From positions 37,663,724 through 37,727,723 of the forward strand of contig OX637287.1 of the NCBI GenBank assembly GCA_951799445.1: a stretch of DNA of 64,000 bases. Direction: 5' to 3'. Below are positions 1 through 11,594 of the stretch, one piece after another (positions within the stretch are counted from its first letter, which is position 1; each line of letters starts with the position of its first letter). This DNA comes from Pseudisothecium myosuroides. Its lineage: Eukaryota > Streptophyta > Bryopsida > Hypnales > Lembophyllaceae. Made by a program: the position numbers and the translations under genes. The notes below the pieces were generated by a model. That model made no database searches. It had not been told where the DNA came from and worked only from the letters and a program-made list of their open reading frames with translations.

Positions 1-189
1 AAACCTCTACATCCACGGTAACGTGGTCAAAAACAGGCTTCCAACAACACGGACGCAACATCAGTAACCTAAAAATGCGAGCCACAAACTGCAGTAGATT
101 CTCACTGAAACTTGCTTCCGAACGACTGACAAAACACACACTGGCAACTCCCCTTTATTTACAGAATAGTCCTTTGCCCATGCTGTACA
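1..189. other. 3' flank of ABI3 copy A
   Basis: No coding signal. Positions 1-40 still match copy B (from about 20132). Relative to copy B there are about 110 extra bases just before the shared sequence at 150. The duplicated segment therefore continues beyond the left edge of the window. Confidence 0.6.
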
Positions 190-3100
190 CTAAACCTTCT
201 GCTTCTTCCTTGAAAGCTTGTCGGTAAGTGCAACCTCTGCTGCAACGCCACCTGCGGCATTGCGTGTTCGGTTTGCACCATTTTTTTCACCTCGAACCAC
301 CTGCAGATTCGTGCATCATCCCCAAGTAAGTCAAAAATCCCAGTCACAAGTACCATACTAGAGCAGGTCAGAACTCCGCAAAAGGTCACATGGAAAAACT
401 AGAAATTAGTTTGGAGAGTTGTCCCTGAGGTTCTAACTATCCTTACATAGCTGCCCCGCGCATCTCTGTACAAGACGAGTATATCCCGCTCCTGCAGATT
501 GTGCGCCTTCACAAAATCACCTGCAGCAAGGAAAACAGTTTCCCAATAAACATCATAGACAGCAGCTGTCTACTATGTAAAAGCACTGTAAGTCTCCAGC
601 TTGCAGGGTGGAGAGACTCTTTGCGTTACTTCAAGCACAGTTTTGTGCAAGTTGCCATTTAATGAAGATGTAAAGAGTTCACAGAGATCATTGGGGTAAA
701 AGAGCCGAATCTGCTGGGATCAATATATGCATGAATTGAATTGAAGGCCACTATAAGTGACAGGACACAACCCCGATTCCATTCGAACATCACTGGCCAT
801 AGACATGGAGCCAAGTCATGCTTTCACTACTTGCTAATAAGAACAACCAAGCGCAGGATTAGATCAGATGTTCATGGTAACAGGGCCAGTAGAGGACGCA
901 AATTAGGTCCCCAACGGCTTGAGCATCCTCTGCCTTCATGCGTGTTTGAAAAAAGACGGCATCTAATACCCTTTATGAATAGTTTGAAGCAAACAAGAAA
1001 ATGAATCTCAACAAAACAGCAGAAGGACTTACGGGTGTTTTCTAGCAGATACATGCGGCTCTTGTTATTCGACCAGAACCTGCCACCCAGCTAGCAAACA
1101 TGTTACCGTCGGCTCACAACTCGAATTCGGGTCAGCACAACCGCAAAAAGCAACAAGATCACAAAAAGATGACTTGAAACCATGCTGCACAATCGACCAT
1201 CCCAGGACAAGAGCCAAAGTACTGCAATAAAATGATGACTTTGAACTCTACCGGTAACGGAATCTCCAGCTTTGGCGAGTGTCGAAGTCGGTCATAGTTA
1301 ACCACACTCCCTCGCTGGCAACTAGAAGCGGCAAATGGGCTTCTGCTTCTTTCTGCTTAGCACAAGGCAGAATCATTTCAGAAAAAAGTGTAGAAAACGC
1401 ATGCAGCTAGCAGTATGACCTTTTGCACCCAGAAAGAAGAGGAATCCTTCAGTCAGAATCTTTACGACGAAAACTTACAGGCAAAAATGTCCCACAAACT
1501 TAGTTACAACACCTATCTCTAAGTCACCTCTGTTTCAAAAGACTCTGCAAATTACCTCCTTTCAGCTTCAAGTAATGCTGAACTCGGTATGCTAACGCCA
1601 CACTCGCAAAAAAGTCAGATTGAAAAAAATTAAAGCATGCTTCCCCAATACTCTGGAAACCACAGACAAGATAAAAGGCATTCTTCAATACCTTGGGAAG
1701 CACAATGCGCCCAAGACTGCTCACGCCACTGGGACTCAGCTCTTTTGCGAAGAGAAACATCAAATCACTCGGATTAAGTCCCTGCATCCCTTGAAACATG
1801 ACACGGAAACGACAGCGTTGGTAAGTGGATAAAGGGAAGAACACACCAGTGCAGGAGAAATTACCATGCACTTTCCGAATATGTGCAGTACATTTCTAAG
1901 TATTCAACCTTTTCAGCTAGCCAACGAAGTGCATGAAAGCAACCGAGGTAGCAGACTGGGCCAAAATTTAACACACTTTGGACACGCAAGAAATGGACGA
2001 GAAAGGAGAGGACCCAAGCTCATGGTACATAAAGGTGGCCGCTAATGGGATGATCCACTAATGCGATGATTCACTATTCTAAGGTGTCCATTCACCATAC
2101 AGTAAGAGAGGCTCCATTGATCATGCAGGTGAACTTTAAACCTTTCCCTCCAACTATCTAGAAACTTGCACCATCTACAAGTTTGCACTTTGATCTTGTG
2201 TTAAGCTACAAGACAATAGCAAAGAAACAAAATAGTGCTAACAGATCAAGTATTTTCACAATTACCAGAACTCAAAGCTCACCTGTACGGTCAATGGAGC
2301 CTCTAATGTACTGCATGGTTAATGGAGCCTCTACCTTAGATACCAAAGTCTATGAAATGGAAGAAAGTGAAAGCGTACCTGTCCAGCAGGAGCAACGGCA
2401 AGACTCTGGTTAGTTGTATTTTCCACTCTCCCGCTTCGCACAGCAGCAACGGGAGCAGGTTTCACTGCAAAGCGTGCTTGGAGGTGATCATTTCCATGTA
2501 CTCTGCGCCTTTCTATTCGGCTCTTCCGAAGAGCTCGTGTCATAGCATCAGTAGTGTGCACACCCTCCTGCACAAAAGGGCTGAAATACGGAACCCCCAT
2601 CATGGACATGTACATCGGTGGCACGCCCATGGGAAACGGAGCATACCCTGCGAAAGGAGGAGGATACGGGTAACAGAAGTTCGGGAAATAGCCGCTCATA
2701 TCATATCCCAGAGAATGAGGCTCTCCTCCATGGACATGGCGAGCCCAGTCTTCGTGTCCTCGAACCTGCACATCTGACCGAGCACCCTGTCTTTCCGACT
2801 CTTCAGGAGGGCACTTGTTGGGAGTGCCCTCCTTGGCCTCGCCAAAGTGCAAGCAGAACTGCTCCAAACCTCGTGTAAAAGCCTCCGGGTTCACGTCACC
2901 CGGGTCCCGACTCTCTTGAAAGAACTTCACATAATCACGCACGGCTTTCAGCCCTTTGCTGCCACGACCAAGGCGCTCAACGGCTGCACGCAGAGCACTT
3001 CCGTTCGCTATATCCTTCTTCAGTATGTCTCGTAACTTGGTGTTGATAGAACACGCAGGAAGTGGACTCGTCGCGACTTCAGATCCCTCCTCATTCGGGT

Positions 3101-3311
3101 TTCCAAACCTCGTTGGTAGCCCCACTGTCACGGAAACCGCGCTGGGGAAGCCAGAGGGATGCGCACCTTTGCAAGCATTGGATCGATGGGCTTCATTGCT
3201 CTCGCTTTGTGCACCTGAATCCTCACTCACTAGCACTGTGGAATGGTCGTCCGATGGATCTTCTTGGAGACCGACGCCCCATCCATCGAGGTGGATACCA
3301 ACGTCCCTCAT
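190..3311 (-). CDS. ABI3: ABI3/VP1-type B3 transcription factor, copy A (7 exons)
   Basis: Seven exons can be joined in frame: 3311-2379, 2310-2283, 1789-1692, 1352-1252, 1079-1033, 520-447 and 300-190, all with GT-AG introns, giving 463 residues. An in-frame stop lies just upstream of the ATG. Residues about 104-130 resemble the B1 region (AVERLGRGSKGLKAV). Residues about 257-272 are basic like B2 (RALRKSRIERRR). Residues about 329-433 form the B3 DNA-binding domain, with SSLGRIVLPKKEAEAHLP, RFRYRFWSNNKSRMYLLENT and DFVKAHNLQ. A basic tail ends in RKKQKV. Known family role: nuclear regulator of abscisic acid and desiccation/seed-type programmes that binds RY motifs (CATGCA). The protein is short for the family (angiosperm members are roughly 700 residues) because the N-terminal region is reduced. 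The middle is rich in proline, tyrosine and methionine. The second exon is only 28 nt and is the least certain join. No break is seen, so the gene looks functional. Confidence 0.88.
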
Positions 3312-4925
3312 CCTGCCGTTTATACAATTTGGGGTCTACTCAAAAAGGAGCTTTACATGCGGCTGAAATGTGTCCTTCCGTTCAAAATCCAGGGTCATGT
3401 TGTGGACTCTTAAGAGCCTCCCAGTTCCAGTTGCTTGAACCTACGAAGCACAAAAATATGCTCAAAGGTTGAGACAAAGTTGTGCTAGGAACAATCTCAC
3501 AAGTGCAATGCACTACCACCTCAGCTCATCGCACAACATCCATCCTTAATGACAATGCTTGCGATTTACTCTTCCCTTTTAGAAGGAAACTGAAAATGCT
3601 TACCACACTTTGCAGATCGAGATCATACAAGTGAGTTAAAGGAAGGTTTAGCAACAAATCATCGACATACATTACGAGCAATCTAGTACACTAGAAACTC
3701 AACTGAAGCTACAACGCAGATTTTAGGAAGCGCCAAGTCGAGCAGCATCATCCTTCCTTCTCACCCAAACTGCAAAACTTACTGAAACTCATGAAGTGAC
3801 CTTCCACAGAATATGACAAGGAAATCCAGCCACATCTTCATCCCGGCAGGTAACCACTCCAAGAAGAAGAATCCCGTGCATTTGTAAAGTACAGAAGAAG
3901 AAAAAAATATCCCCAAACATGTCCCATCGTCTCCAACACTCACTTCGACGCAAGCTCCCACACCAACACTCTAGAATTATTCTTTCCAACACTCACTCTC
4001 AAAAATACCGACTCTTTCGAAACACCCCATGGTAATTTTAAAAAACAAGAAAGAAAAAGAAAACAAAACCAATAAACCTACCGCCAACCAAGGGTTTAAT
4101 TCCCCCACTCCACCTCCCAAACACACAGTTCCCAATCATACCCCACCTCGCAACAACGCACGCAAATCGCATGAGCAAACGCGGGACCCCTTCAAAACAA
4201 CGAAACTCCAACAAAACTAGAAACCATCCCACCGATCGGCACATTGCCTTCAAGAAAAACACCATTCTTAACAACCAGAACAATCACCAGGAACAGAGTA
4301 AAATGATTCTCCAAATTCACAAGGGATACAAGCTCATGAGCTGCAGTTACCTGTCAAATGGGGCGTCTTTCATGAGTCCCGAAGGGAATTGCAAACTGTG
4401 TGTTGCAGCAGTTGGGCGATGGATCTTTTCGAACGAGCACTGAGAATTGTATGCTTGAGGTGACTGATTGATCTTCTAGTGAGAATAGTTGGACTTCGGA
4501 GAGGGAGTGCTTTGAGAGCTTTGAGAGCTTTGAGAGTTTGGAGTTTGGAGTTTGGAATTTTGGACTGGCAGCAGGACTATGGCGGTGTGCATGGCCGCGG
4601 TGAGCTCTGTGTTCGCCAAAGTGGAAAGCTTAGGACTCACGAGAGATCATGCAAATGTTCGAATCGTGATGTCTTTCGCAAGCATGGCGGCCATGTGGCG
4701 ACGGCCAACTGTACTGGAGGGCCGCACTGCAAGCACGCCTTGGTCGTAGCCGTACGCGCGGGGTTCGTAGAATTGAGAGAATGCGAATCTCTGAGGCTTC
4801 TTCAACTGCCGCGGACAGACGGAAGTTCATTTATTTGGGGGTTGTTGTGGGCCGTGGTTATGGGTCATGCGGACTCTGACTGCCGCTGCATGCGTCAATG
4901 AGAAAAAGTTTGAATTTGTGCTTTG
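3312..4925 (-). promoter_or_regulatory. Upstream region of ABI3 copy A
   Basis: Non-coding DNA collinear with 23482-25615 upstream of copy B. No clear TATA box can be assigned. Similarity to the other copy stops at about 4925. This copy holds a single unit of the roughly 220-bp sequence that is repeated about three times in copy B (24322-24958). It also lacks the CATGCATG motif found in copy B. Confidence 0.6.
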
Positions 4926-5270
4926 CTCTAATGTGGGTACCCCAAAACCGCCACTAGGCCTAATTACTATTATTAGACTGTTTATATTTTTATATTTTCT
5001 TATTGGCAAGGGAAAGGAGATTCCAACACACCAAATAATGCGGCATTTGAATATTGTTTGAAAAAGTTAGGAAAGGAACATATTTTGGTTCTAAGAGTGC
5101 TTTTTTTACATTGGTATATAGTTGATTTTGGAGATGTACATAGAGTGAAGATGACAGCTTAGGGTCAATGGTGCATTTGGGGATGCCCACCTTATTTTTA
5201 TCTATAGAAGGTAAACCACCTCATTATAGGCAGAATTATTTTTTTGCCCTCATGGCATTGTTAAAATGAA
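4926..5270. other. AT-rich intergenic DNA, no gene
   Basis: No coding signal. The stretch around 5205-5270 aligns with 26064-26081 joined to 26564-26612 in copy B, and so preserves the empty site (TA at 5225-5226) of the transposon at 26082-26563. Confidence 0.5.
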
Positions 5271-6177
5271 TTAATCCCTAAGTGCCCAAAGTCCCCTCAG
5301 GGGACACTTGGGATTTTGAGCAAGCTCATGTGACCTCAAATTTTTGACTTGATATTTTGAAACCTTTTTTGAAGATAGGAAATCACATTAGCTTTCTAAA
5401 GATATAATTTTTTTTTCAATCGGTGCTCAGGAGTGAAAGTTATGCCATCCAAAGTCTTAAAAGTAGTTCACCGAGTAAACAAAAGAACACAGAAAATGAT
5501 TTTTTTAATTTTTTCTAAAACATTATGTTTTTTTCTACATTTGAAGCTTTGATTCATTCTATTTGGACTAATAATGAGATATTTATGGACAATCTTTGTT
5601 TTTTTGGGCAATCTATGCATCTTCTTCAAAAAACGACTTATAGAATTCATTTTTGAATGCAATTTTCAACTTTTTTTTTGATAGGGTGAAGTTTGTTTGC
5701 AAGGAGAGTCTCACCATTGGGATTATGATGTTTCAATTCCATCTTAGAGCTATTAACAATTTTGTGTTTTGTTCAATCTCGGACCTACTTCTACTTAACA
5801 ATTTTTTTATAAGTGAAAATCAAGTTTCGATATTCTAAATATTTTTTCCCAACTCTCAACACAAATTCTCAACCAAAAAAATTATAAATTTATGGTTTGT
5901 AGTGCAAAAAAATTCCACAAATGGTGGTCAAAGTCATTTGAAATTGCAAGTCAACATTCAAAAAAATTCTTTTTCCAACTTCAAATGCTAATATCTTCCA
6001 TTCTATACAGTCAAACTTTATGAAATTTTTACCACATGATCTAAGACAAGTGAAGTACAAGATCCTACATTTAGATTCTAAAAAGAAATGTTTTTCTTGG
6101 TTCCTTGTGATTGTAGCAGAAATGGCAGTTTTCAATGGTTTCGGAGCCACAAAATGCCTTGGTCATTGAGGGGTTAA
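5271..6177. mobile_element. TTAA-flanked nonautonomous DNA element (E1)
   Basis: The element starts TTAATCCCTAAGTG and ends GAGGGGTTAA, an imperfect version of the family termini TTAACCCCTAAA / TTTAGGGGTTAA. Near its right end it has the family-internal words AGATCCTACATTTAG and AATGGCAGTTTTCA. No transposase-like reading frame is present. The paralogous segment near 26610-26613 has a single TTAA and no insert. Target choice and C-rich termini fit a piggyBac-like MITE; the superfamily is inferred. Confidence 0.7.
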
Positions 6178-6529
6178 GGTGGAAGCACCCATTTCCATCC
6201 ATTAAAGCAATTTAGCATAGTTAAAGGCACCTTTTGCTAAAAAAATATTTTAGAAGTATTTGCAATTGAAAATCATGACAGAAAAAAAATAGAAATTTTA
6301 GATAAGGCATCTAATTCCTTTGAATTTTCAAAGTAGAACTCCCTAGAGCATCCAAAACCACACTCTATTAAAGCCGCCTTGATTCTGATACAGAAATGTA
6401 AAAAAATCAGCACCTATCAACCATAATTAAGCATGGAAACATTTTCATTGTATTTTGGAGGGACACTTTGAAGAGGAGCCTACAATGCCGTAGTGAGTAC
6501 ATGGATGGGAATGGGTGCTTCTACCTTAA
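6174..6529. mobile_element. Second TTAA-flanked MITE abutting E1
   Basis: Inverted ends TTAAGGTGGAAGCACCCATT and AATGGGTGCTTCTACCTTAA bound 356 bp. The left TTAA is shared with the right end of the E1 element. The duplicated copy near 26613 lacks both. The terminal sequence differs from that of the CCCCTAAA family, so this is a separate family with the same TTAA target. Confidence 0.7.
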
Positions 6530-7383
6530 TTTTTGTTCTACATAAAGACTAATATAAGGAACAACAAGAGCAATTGGAATTATATATATATTTTTTGACA
6601 AAGTATGAATTTGTTATGAGTTTTTAAAGAGTGCTATTTATTAACCCCAAAGAGTCTTTACACTATCCCAAAACCAACAAAAGTGTATCCATAATGGTTG
6701 TCTATCACTTTGATGGATCATTCCTTAGGTGTCTAAGATGGGACTTTTGCTTAGAATGGCCCGGTGGTTACTTTATATTAACTCTTGAGAGAGCATGCAT
6801 CTATTAAAAGAATTATGAAGGTTTTTGAAAGCTTATTGTAGGGGCTACAAGGAATGGATGCACTACAATATATTCAAATATGTTGGAAAAACAATTTTTG
6901 TCTATTGCTCAACTGCTTCAAGATTATTGTGCAAGCTTCTGAATGAGTTAATATAGGGATGGGAGGAAATTGGAAACTTACAAAAATGAAAATATGGTGT
7001 TTAGATTATTTTCATGCCATAATATATTTTGCCAAAAAAGCTTAAAATCTACATTTGCCTTCTTCCTAAGGATTCTTAGGGTTTAAATGCACAATGTCAC
7101 GGAATCTTCTCTCATTTTCATCTAAAATTGGATAGCACTATTTAGGTTAAAATATAATTCTTGACAAATTATTCAATTGGATTGTTGCTGCAAAATGTTG
7201 CAACAATTGTACTACTAGTGTAAGGATAATATACCCAGCCACTTAACAATGACCTTTTTCTACAATAGACATCTATTTGCATAAAACATTCAATCTCTAT
7301 CGGAATTTATGAGAGCTTAGGGTGGATTTGGGATATACATATTCAATTTATCACTTTGAAAGTTCATCTTTTACTTATATTAC
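6530..7383. other. Intergenic DNA shared with copy B, no gene
   Basis: AT-rich sequence that aligns in blocks with 26613-28225, with insertions in copy B near 26790-27010 and 27140-27690. No coding or RNA signal was recognised. Confidence 0.5.
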
Positions 7384-8362
7384 CGTAACCATAGGTCAAG
7401 GTCGGCACATTGATGCGGAATATTTAATTAAAGTTCCCAAAGTAAATTCAGCACTTTAAAAATTAATTTTTATAAATTCAACATCACATTTTTACCAGTT
7501 CTTAATATTCGGCACTTAAGTTCCATCGAAAGTCACACAATTTGATGAAATAAATGTGGAGAAGACAAACTATTTTATACAATTGGGGTGGTATGAGGTA
7601 CAAGAAACAATGTGGGATATGTAAATTAGGATTACTAGGAGTTCAATCATTCATAATTAAGTCAAAAGCAGGAATTGTGTTCGAAGTAAAATTTCAGACC
7701 TCATTTTGGCAAAGTAGAATAACTTTTTTCAAAAAAATTTGAACTAAGTTAATGTAGAAAATCAAGCTAACTTTAATCTCCAAAAATCCGTTTTAGATTT
7801 CAAGCCTCCAATCAAAAGTTATGAATAAATTTCAAAGAAGGTTTGGAAGGGACATTTTCTTCAAATATCCCCTTGAAATTTATTCATAACTTTTGATTGG
7901 AGGCTTGAAATCTAAAATGGATTTTTGGAGATTAAATTTAGCTTCATTTCCTACATTAAATTAATTCAAAGTTTTTTGAAAAAATAATTTTACTATGACA
8001 AAACAAGGTCTGAAATTCTGTTTTGAACACAATTCTTATGTTTTAACAATGAATGGTGAAGTTTTCATCTTCAAATATCCCATATCCTTTGAGGGTTCAT
8101 GATGGACAATGGATTTTATTATAAAAACAACCTCTTCACCCTTCATCTTCACAATATGTTATTGAAAAAAGTCCTTCATTTTGCAATCAATTTATTTTAT
8201 GGTAGATGGTCTTCGGAATTTTGGACTAAAATTGGACATTTTCTTTTTTTACAACAATTTGGTCATTTAATTTTTGTTGAATTTGTCAATTTTTCATTTT
8301 CATTTTTTTTTCCAGCATTCATAAAAATAATTAATTTCCGCCGATCCTGCCCTATGGTTACG
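7384..8362. mobile_element. Foldback DNA element, about 980 bp
   Basis: Ends CGTAACCATAGG and CCTATGGTTACG are inverted repeats. Inside, arms at about 7600-7845 and 7865-8095 are nearly reverse complements around a short loop near 7850. The paralogous position at about 28224 lacks the insert. A target duplication is not clear. A related sequence in reverse orientation occurs at about 12340-12660. Confidence 0.6.
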
Positions 8363-8698
8363 ATAGTAGCACAATTGTTGCAATATTTACAACCGCAAAC
8401 CTTTTTAAAGAGAATTGAATATTCTTTTTTGTTTTTGAAATTAGATTAAAAACTCAAGAGTGCTTCCAAATTTTGAATGAAAATATTAAAGGATGAATAT
8501 AAGGACATTAAAATGGATGAAATTGTGAATGCAAGTCGAGACATTGTTTTAAGTTTGTCAATATAATAGATGGTGTCCAATAGTTGAATTGTTTAAAAAT
8601 CTAAAATATCTTTTTGACTATTGACTAAGCCTAGCAACAAAAATATAATTGATTAATAGGAATCATGCTCAAAATTTTATTTGGAAAATTTTAACCCT

Positions 8699-9639
8699 TT
8701 AACCCCTAAAAGCCCGTTGTCCCTTCGAGGGACAAATGCGTTTTCGGGCAGGTACCTACGGGCTGAAATTGTGTTCTGATTTTTTGAATTTTTTTTTGGA
8801 GATAGAAAAACTGATAAGCTTCGTGGGAATATAATTTTTTTCTCAATCGGTGCCCGGGAAAAAAAGTTATGACCAAATAAGCTCAAAACAGGGGACGGGG
8901 GGCAGCCCGGGCAGCAAAAAAAAAATGGACAAAAATTTGAATTTTTTTTTTTAATATTTTTTTTCTCATAGATTATATTTTTGTCTATCTAGAAAGCTTT
9001 GATTCATTTCATTTGGATATGTTATGAGAAAGTTATGGACATTCTTGTTTTTCGGGCAGTTTGAGCATCTTCTTGAAAAAATAACTATAGGACTCATTTC
9101 TGAATGCAATTTTTCAAATTTTTCAAATTTTTTTTTTGGCATGGTTTAGTTTACTTGGTAGAACAATCTCACCATTGGGATTAGTGCATTTTAATTCCAT
9201 CTAAGAGATATTAATATTTTAGGTTTTCCTTCTATCTCATACCTACTTCTACTTAACAATTTTTTTAAGGATGAAAATTAAGTTTTTTTGAGTTTCTTTT
9301 TTTTTCCTAGACTCTCAACTCAATTCTCTACTATAAAGATTTAAAGCTCAAAACGCTGTAGTGCAAAAATTTTAAGTTAAAAATGTTTAAAGACAAAAAA
9401 TCTGGTCCCGCAATGTGCTGAAAAACTTGTTTTTTCCACTTTAAACGCAGATATCTTGCAATCTGTGCGGTCAAAAATTCTGAAATTTTTTCCACACATT
9501 CTCATACCAATTAGGTGTAAGATCCTACGGTTAGATGTGGGAAAAAAACAATTTTAATTTATTTTTAACTTTTTGCTATAGAAATGGCAGTTTTCAGTGT
9601 TTTCTGGCAGAAAAAAGACCTTGGGCCTTTAGGGGTTAA
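8699..9639. mobile_element. TTAA-flanked nonautonomous DNA element (E2)
   Basis: Ends TTAACCCCTAAAAGCCC and GGGCCTTTAGGGGTTAA. The right part carries AAGATCCTACGGTTAGATG and AAATGGCAGTTTTCAGTG, as in related elements. The paralogous site at 28549-28552 is TTTAACCCCTTAAGAA with one TTAA, so the 4-bp target duplication is directly visible. No open frame suggests a transposase. Confidence 0.8.
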
Positions 9640-10836
9640 GAACTGAAGGTTGGTTCAAATTTCCAAAATTTTGATGATGTAGCATAAAATGCAATTTTGA
9701 AGAATAATTTGACAAACTTGAGACAAAAATAGTCTAATATGTTCCAATTTTTTTTTTTCATTTTTCATGAAGTGCCAAAGTGGCGATATTGAATGTTACA
9801 GTGGTGCTCCAAATTTCAACATTCATCCTCATATTGGATAGAAAATATCACATTAGCACATATTACATATCCATGATTAAGTTTTCATCCAGAATTTGGC
9901 GATTTTATCCAAGATTTATTTTTAATTAAGGCATCTTATGATCTTGGGTATTCCAACTATCTCAAAGAAGAACAAAGGATAAGTTCTTTTTAAATTAAAA
10001 AAACATTCTACAATCAATAGTCAATTCATGTGCCATGACGTATATTCCCTTTGTCCCATTTTAAAAGTTCTTTTTGTTTCTTTCATTTATCACGAATTAC
10101 TTGTTTCTTTATTTTAGATCTGAATTTAGGGTTGAAATTTTTTTCTTGTATTTGCCATCAACAAATGAAATGAAGCACAAGAAGCCTAATTAATTATTCA
10201 TCTTATAGATTAAAAAAAATTCAAAATTAAATTTTTAGTTGAAGTTGACAAGATCAAAGACTAGAAGGCATCAAATTTTTTATTGAATCTATTAAATTTT
10301 AAGCCATTCTTGTGCAAACTAAACACATTGAGAAGGCAAGGTAGTTGCAAAGAAAGTCTTCTTTCTCTATAAAGCCTATCTTTGCTTATATGTGGCACTT
10401 GTATCTATTGCAACTAGTCTTATCTTCTAATCTTTATTTGGTAACTAACAACCACATCCATTGTTTTGCAATTAAGAAGCACATTAAATATTCACTATAG
10501 AATACTCATTCGCTTGTAAAATGCTTAAAAAAATCATTGCCAAATCCTTAATACTTTTAGTATTGCAAAAAATGTAGTAAAATGAGACGTAGGGTATATG
10601 TAAGTTCCGTTGTAATGCAACATAAGGTAGGCCAAGTCTAAAACCCATCTCATTCATACTTTTCATTGGCCAAATTTGCCAATACAATATCGTCATGTGA
10701 TACCCTATTTCCAACTTTGGAAGTAAAATATTGAATTGCTGTGGCTCTTTGGGTCATGATAAAAGTACAAGTTGACTATTAGATTTGATGAATTACTACA
10801 CTAGTAGAAAACCGGGTTTGTTCAAACACGCAAAAA
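9640..10836. other. Intergenic DNA, no gene
   Basis: Up to about 10010 it aligns with 28553-28890 in the second copy; after that the match ends. A part at 9747-9930 also matches 27144-27330, so local rearrangement has occurred. The word CACTAGTAGAAAA at about 10798 looks like a transposon end, but no partner was found. Confidence 0.45.
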
Positions 10837-11594
10837 GGTAATTGCAAGAAACACTTCGCGTTTTTTTGTCAAAACTGCGTTTTGGGGCCATAGGACTGGC
10901 AGTATTATGCAATACTACCAACACTACATTTTAGCAGCGCCCCGTCAAATCTGAGCCGTCGATTTTAGATACCTGCAAATCTGAACCGTTCATTTCGTAC
11001 TATATTGTACTATGCAGTACTACAGACTACTACGAAGTACTGCAGAAGCCACTGGGAGCAGAAAATAGTAGAAAAGGGGTCTCTAGAGTTTTTTATTTTT
11101 AGTAATTTAAAAAAAATTAAAAAAAATTCCATAAAAAAAAGGCATTTTGCTAGAAAAGATTGCGTTTGCATTGCACCAAAAAATTCATGAAGGAAATTTT
11201 TTCCTCCTTGCAGCCTTTGTGCAAAGGAAGGTCACTTTGACCCCATGTGTGCAATTGACATGTTGCTATTTTCAAAAAAGCTTTGGTTAGTCCTTGTAAT
11301 GTTAGTGGACCTCTAACATGTCCAATTTGTTGCTTCAAATTTCCATTTTTGGGTCAAAAATAGGACTACCCCCCCCCCCCAAATGGCCAAGGTAGACACC
11401 CAATTGGGAATAGGTTAAAAATAGTAAACTAATTTGAAAAAATTTGAAAAAATTACTCAATGTTTGCAACTACCACATCTACCTTCATTCCAAATTTCAT
11501 ACCAAATGGACAAACAATGCAAAAGTTATGAGCAAAAAGCCAATTTCCAAGGGCAAGGGGACAAGAAATAGGACAAGTGTTTCTTGCAATCACC
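10837..11594. mobile_element. MITE with GGTGATTGCAAGAAACAC termini, member 1
   Basis: Left end GGTAATTGCAAGAAACAC and right end GTGTTTCTTGCAATCACC are inverted repeats. Two more members lie at 14101-14889 and 35156-35855. No transposase frame. The superfamily is unassigned because no clean target duplication is visible. Confidence 0.6.

Noticed and set aside
2352..3472. Several long plus-strand frames opposite ABI3 exon 1 (and the same at 22522-23642)
   Set aside because: They are antisense shadows of a GC-richer coding exon; the minus-strand frame has family motifs and splice continuity.
11371..11382. Run of C (also near 35633), and G run near 40180
   Set aside because: Plain homopolymers; length may be a sequencing artefact and they show no structure.
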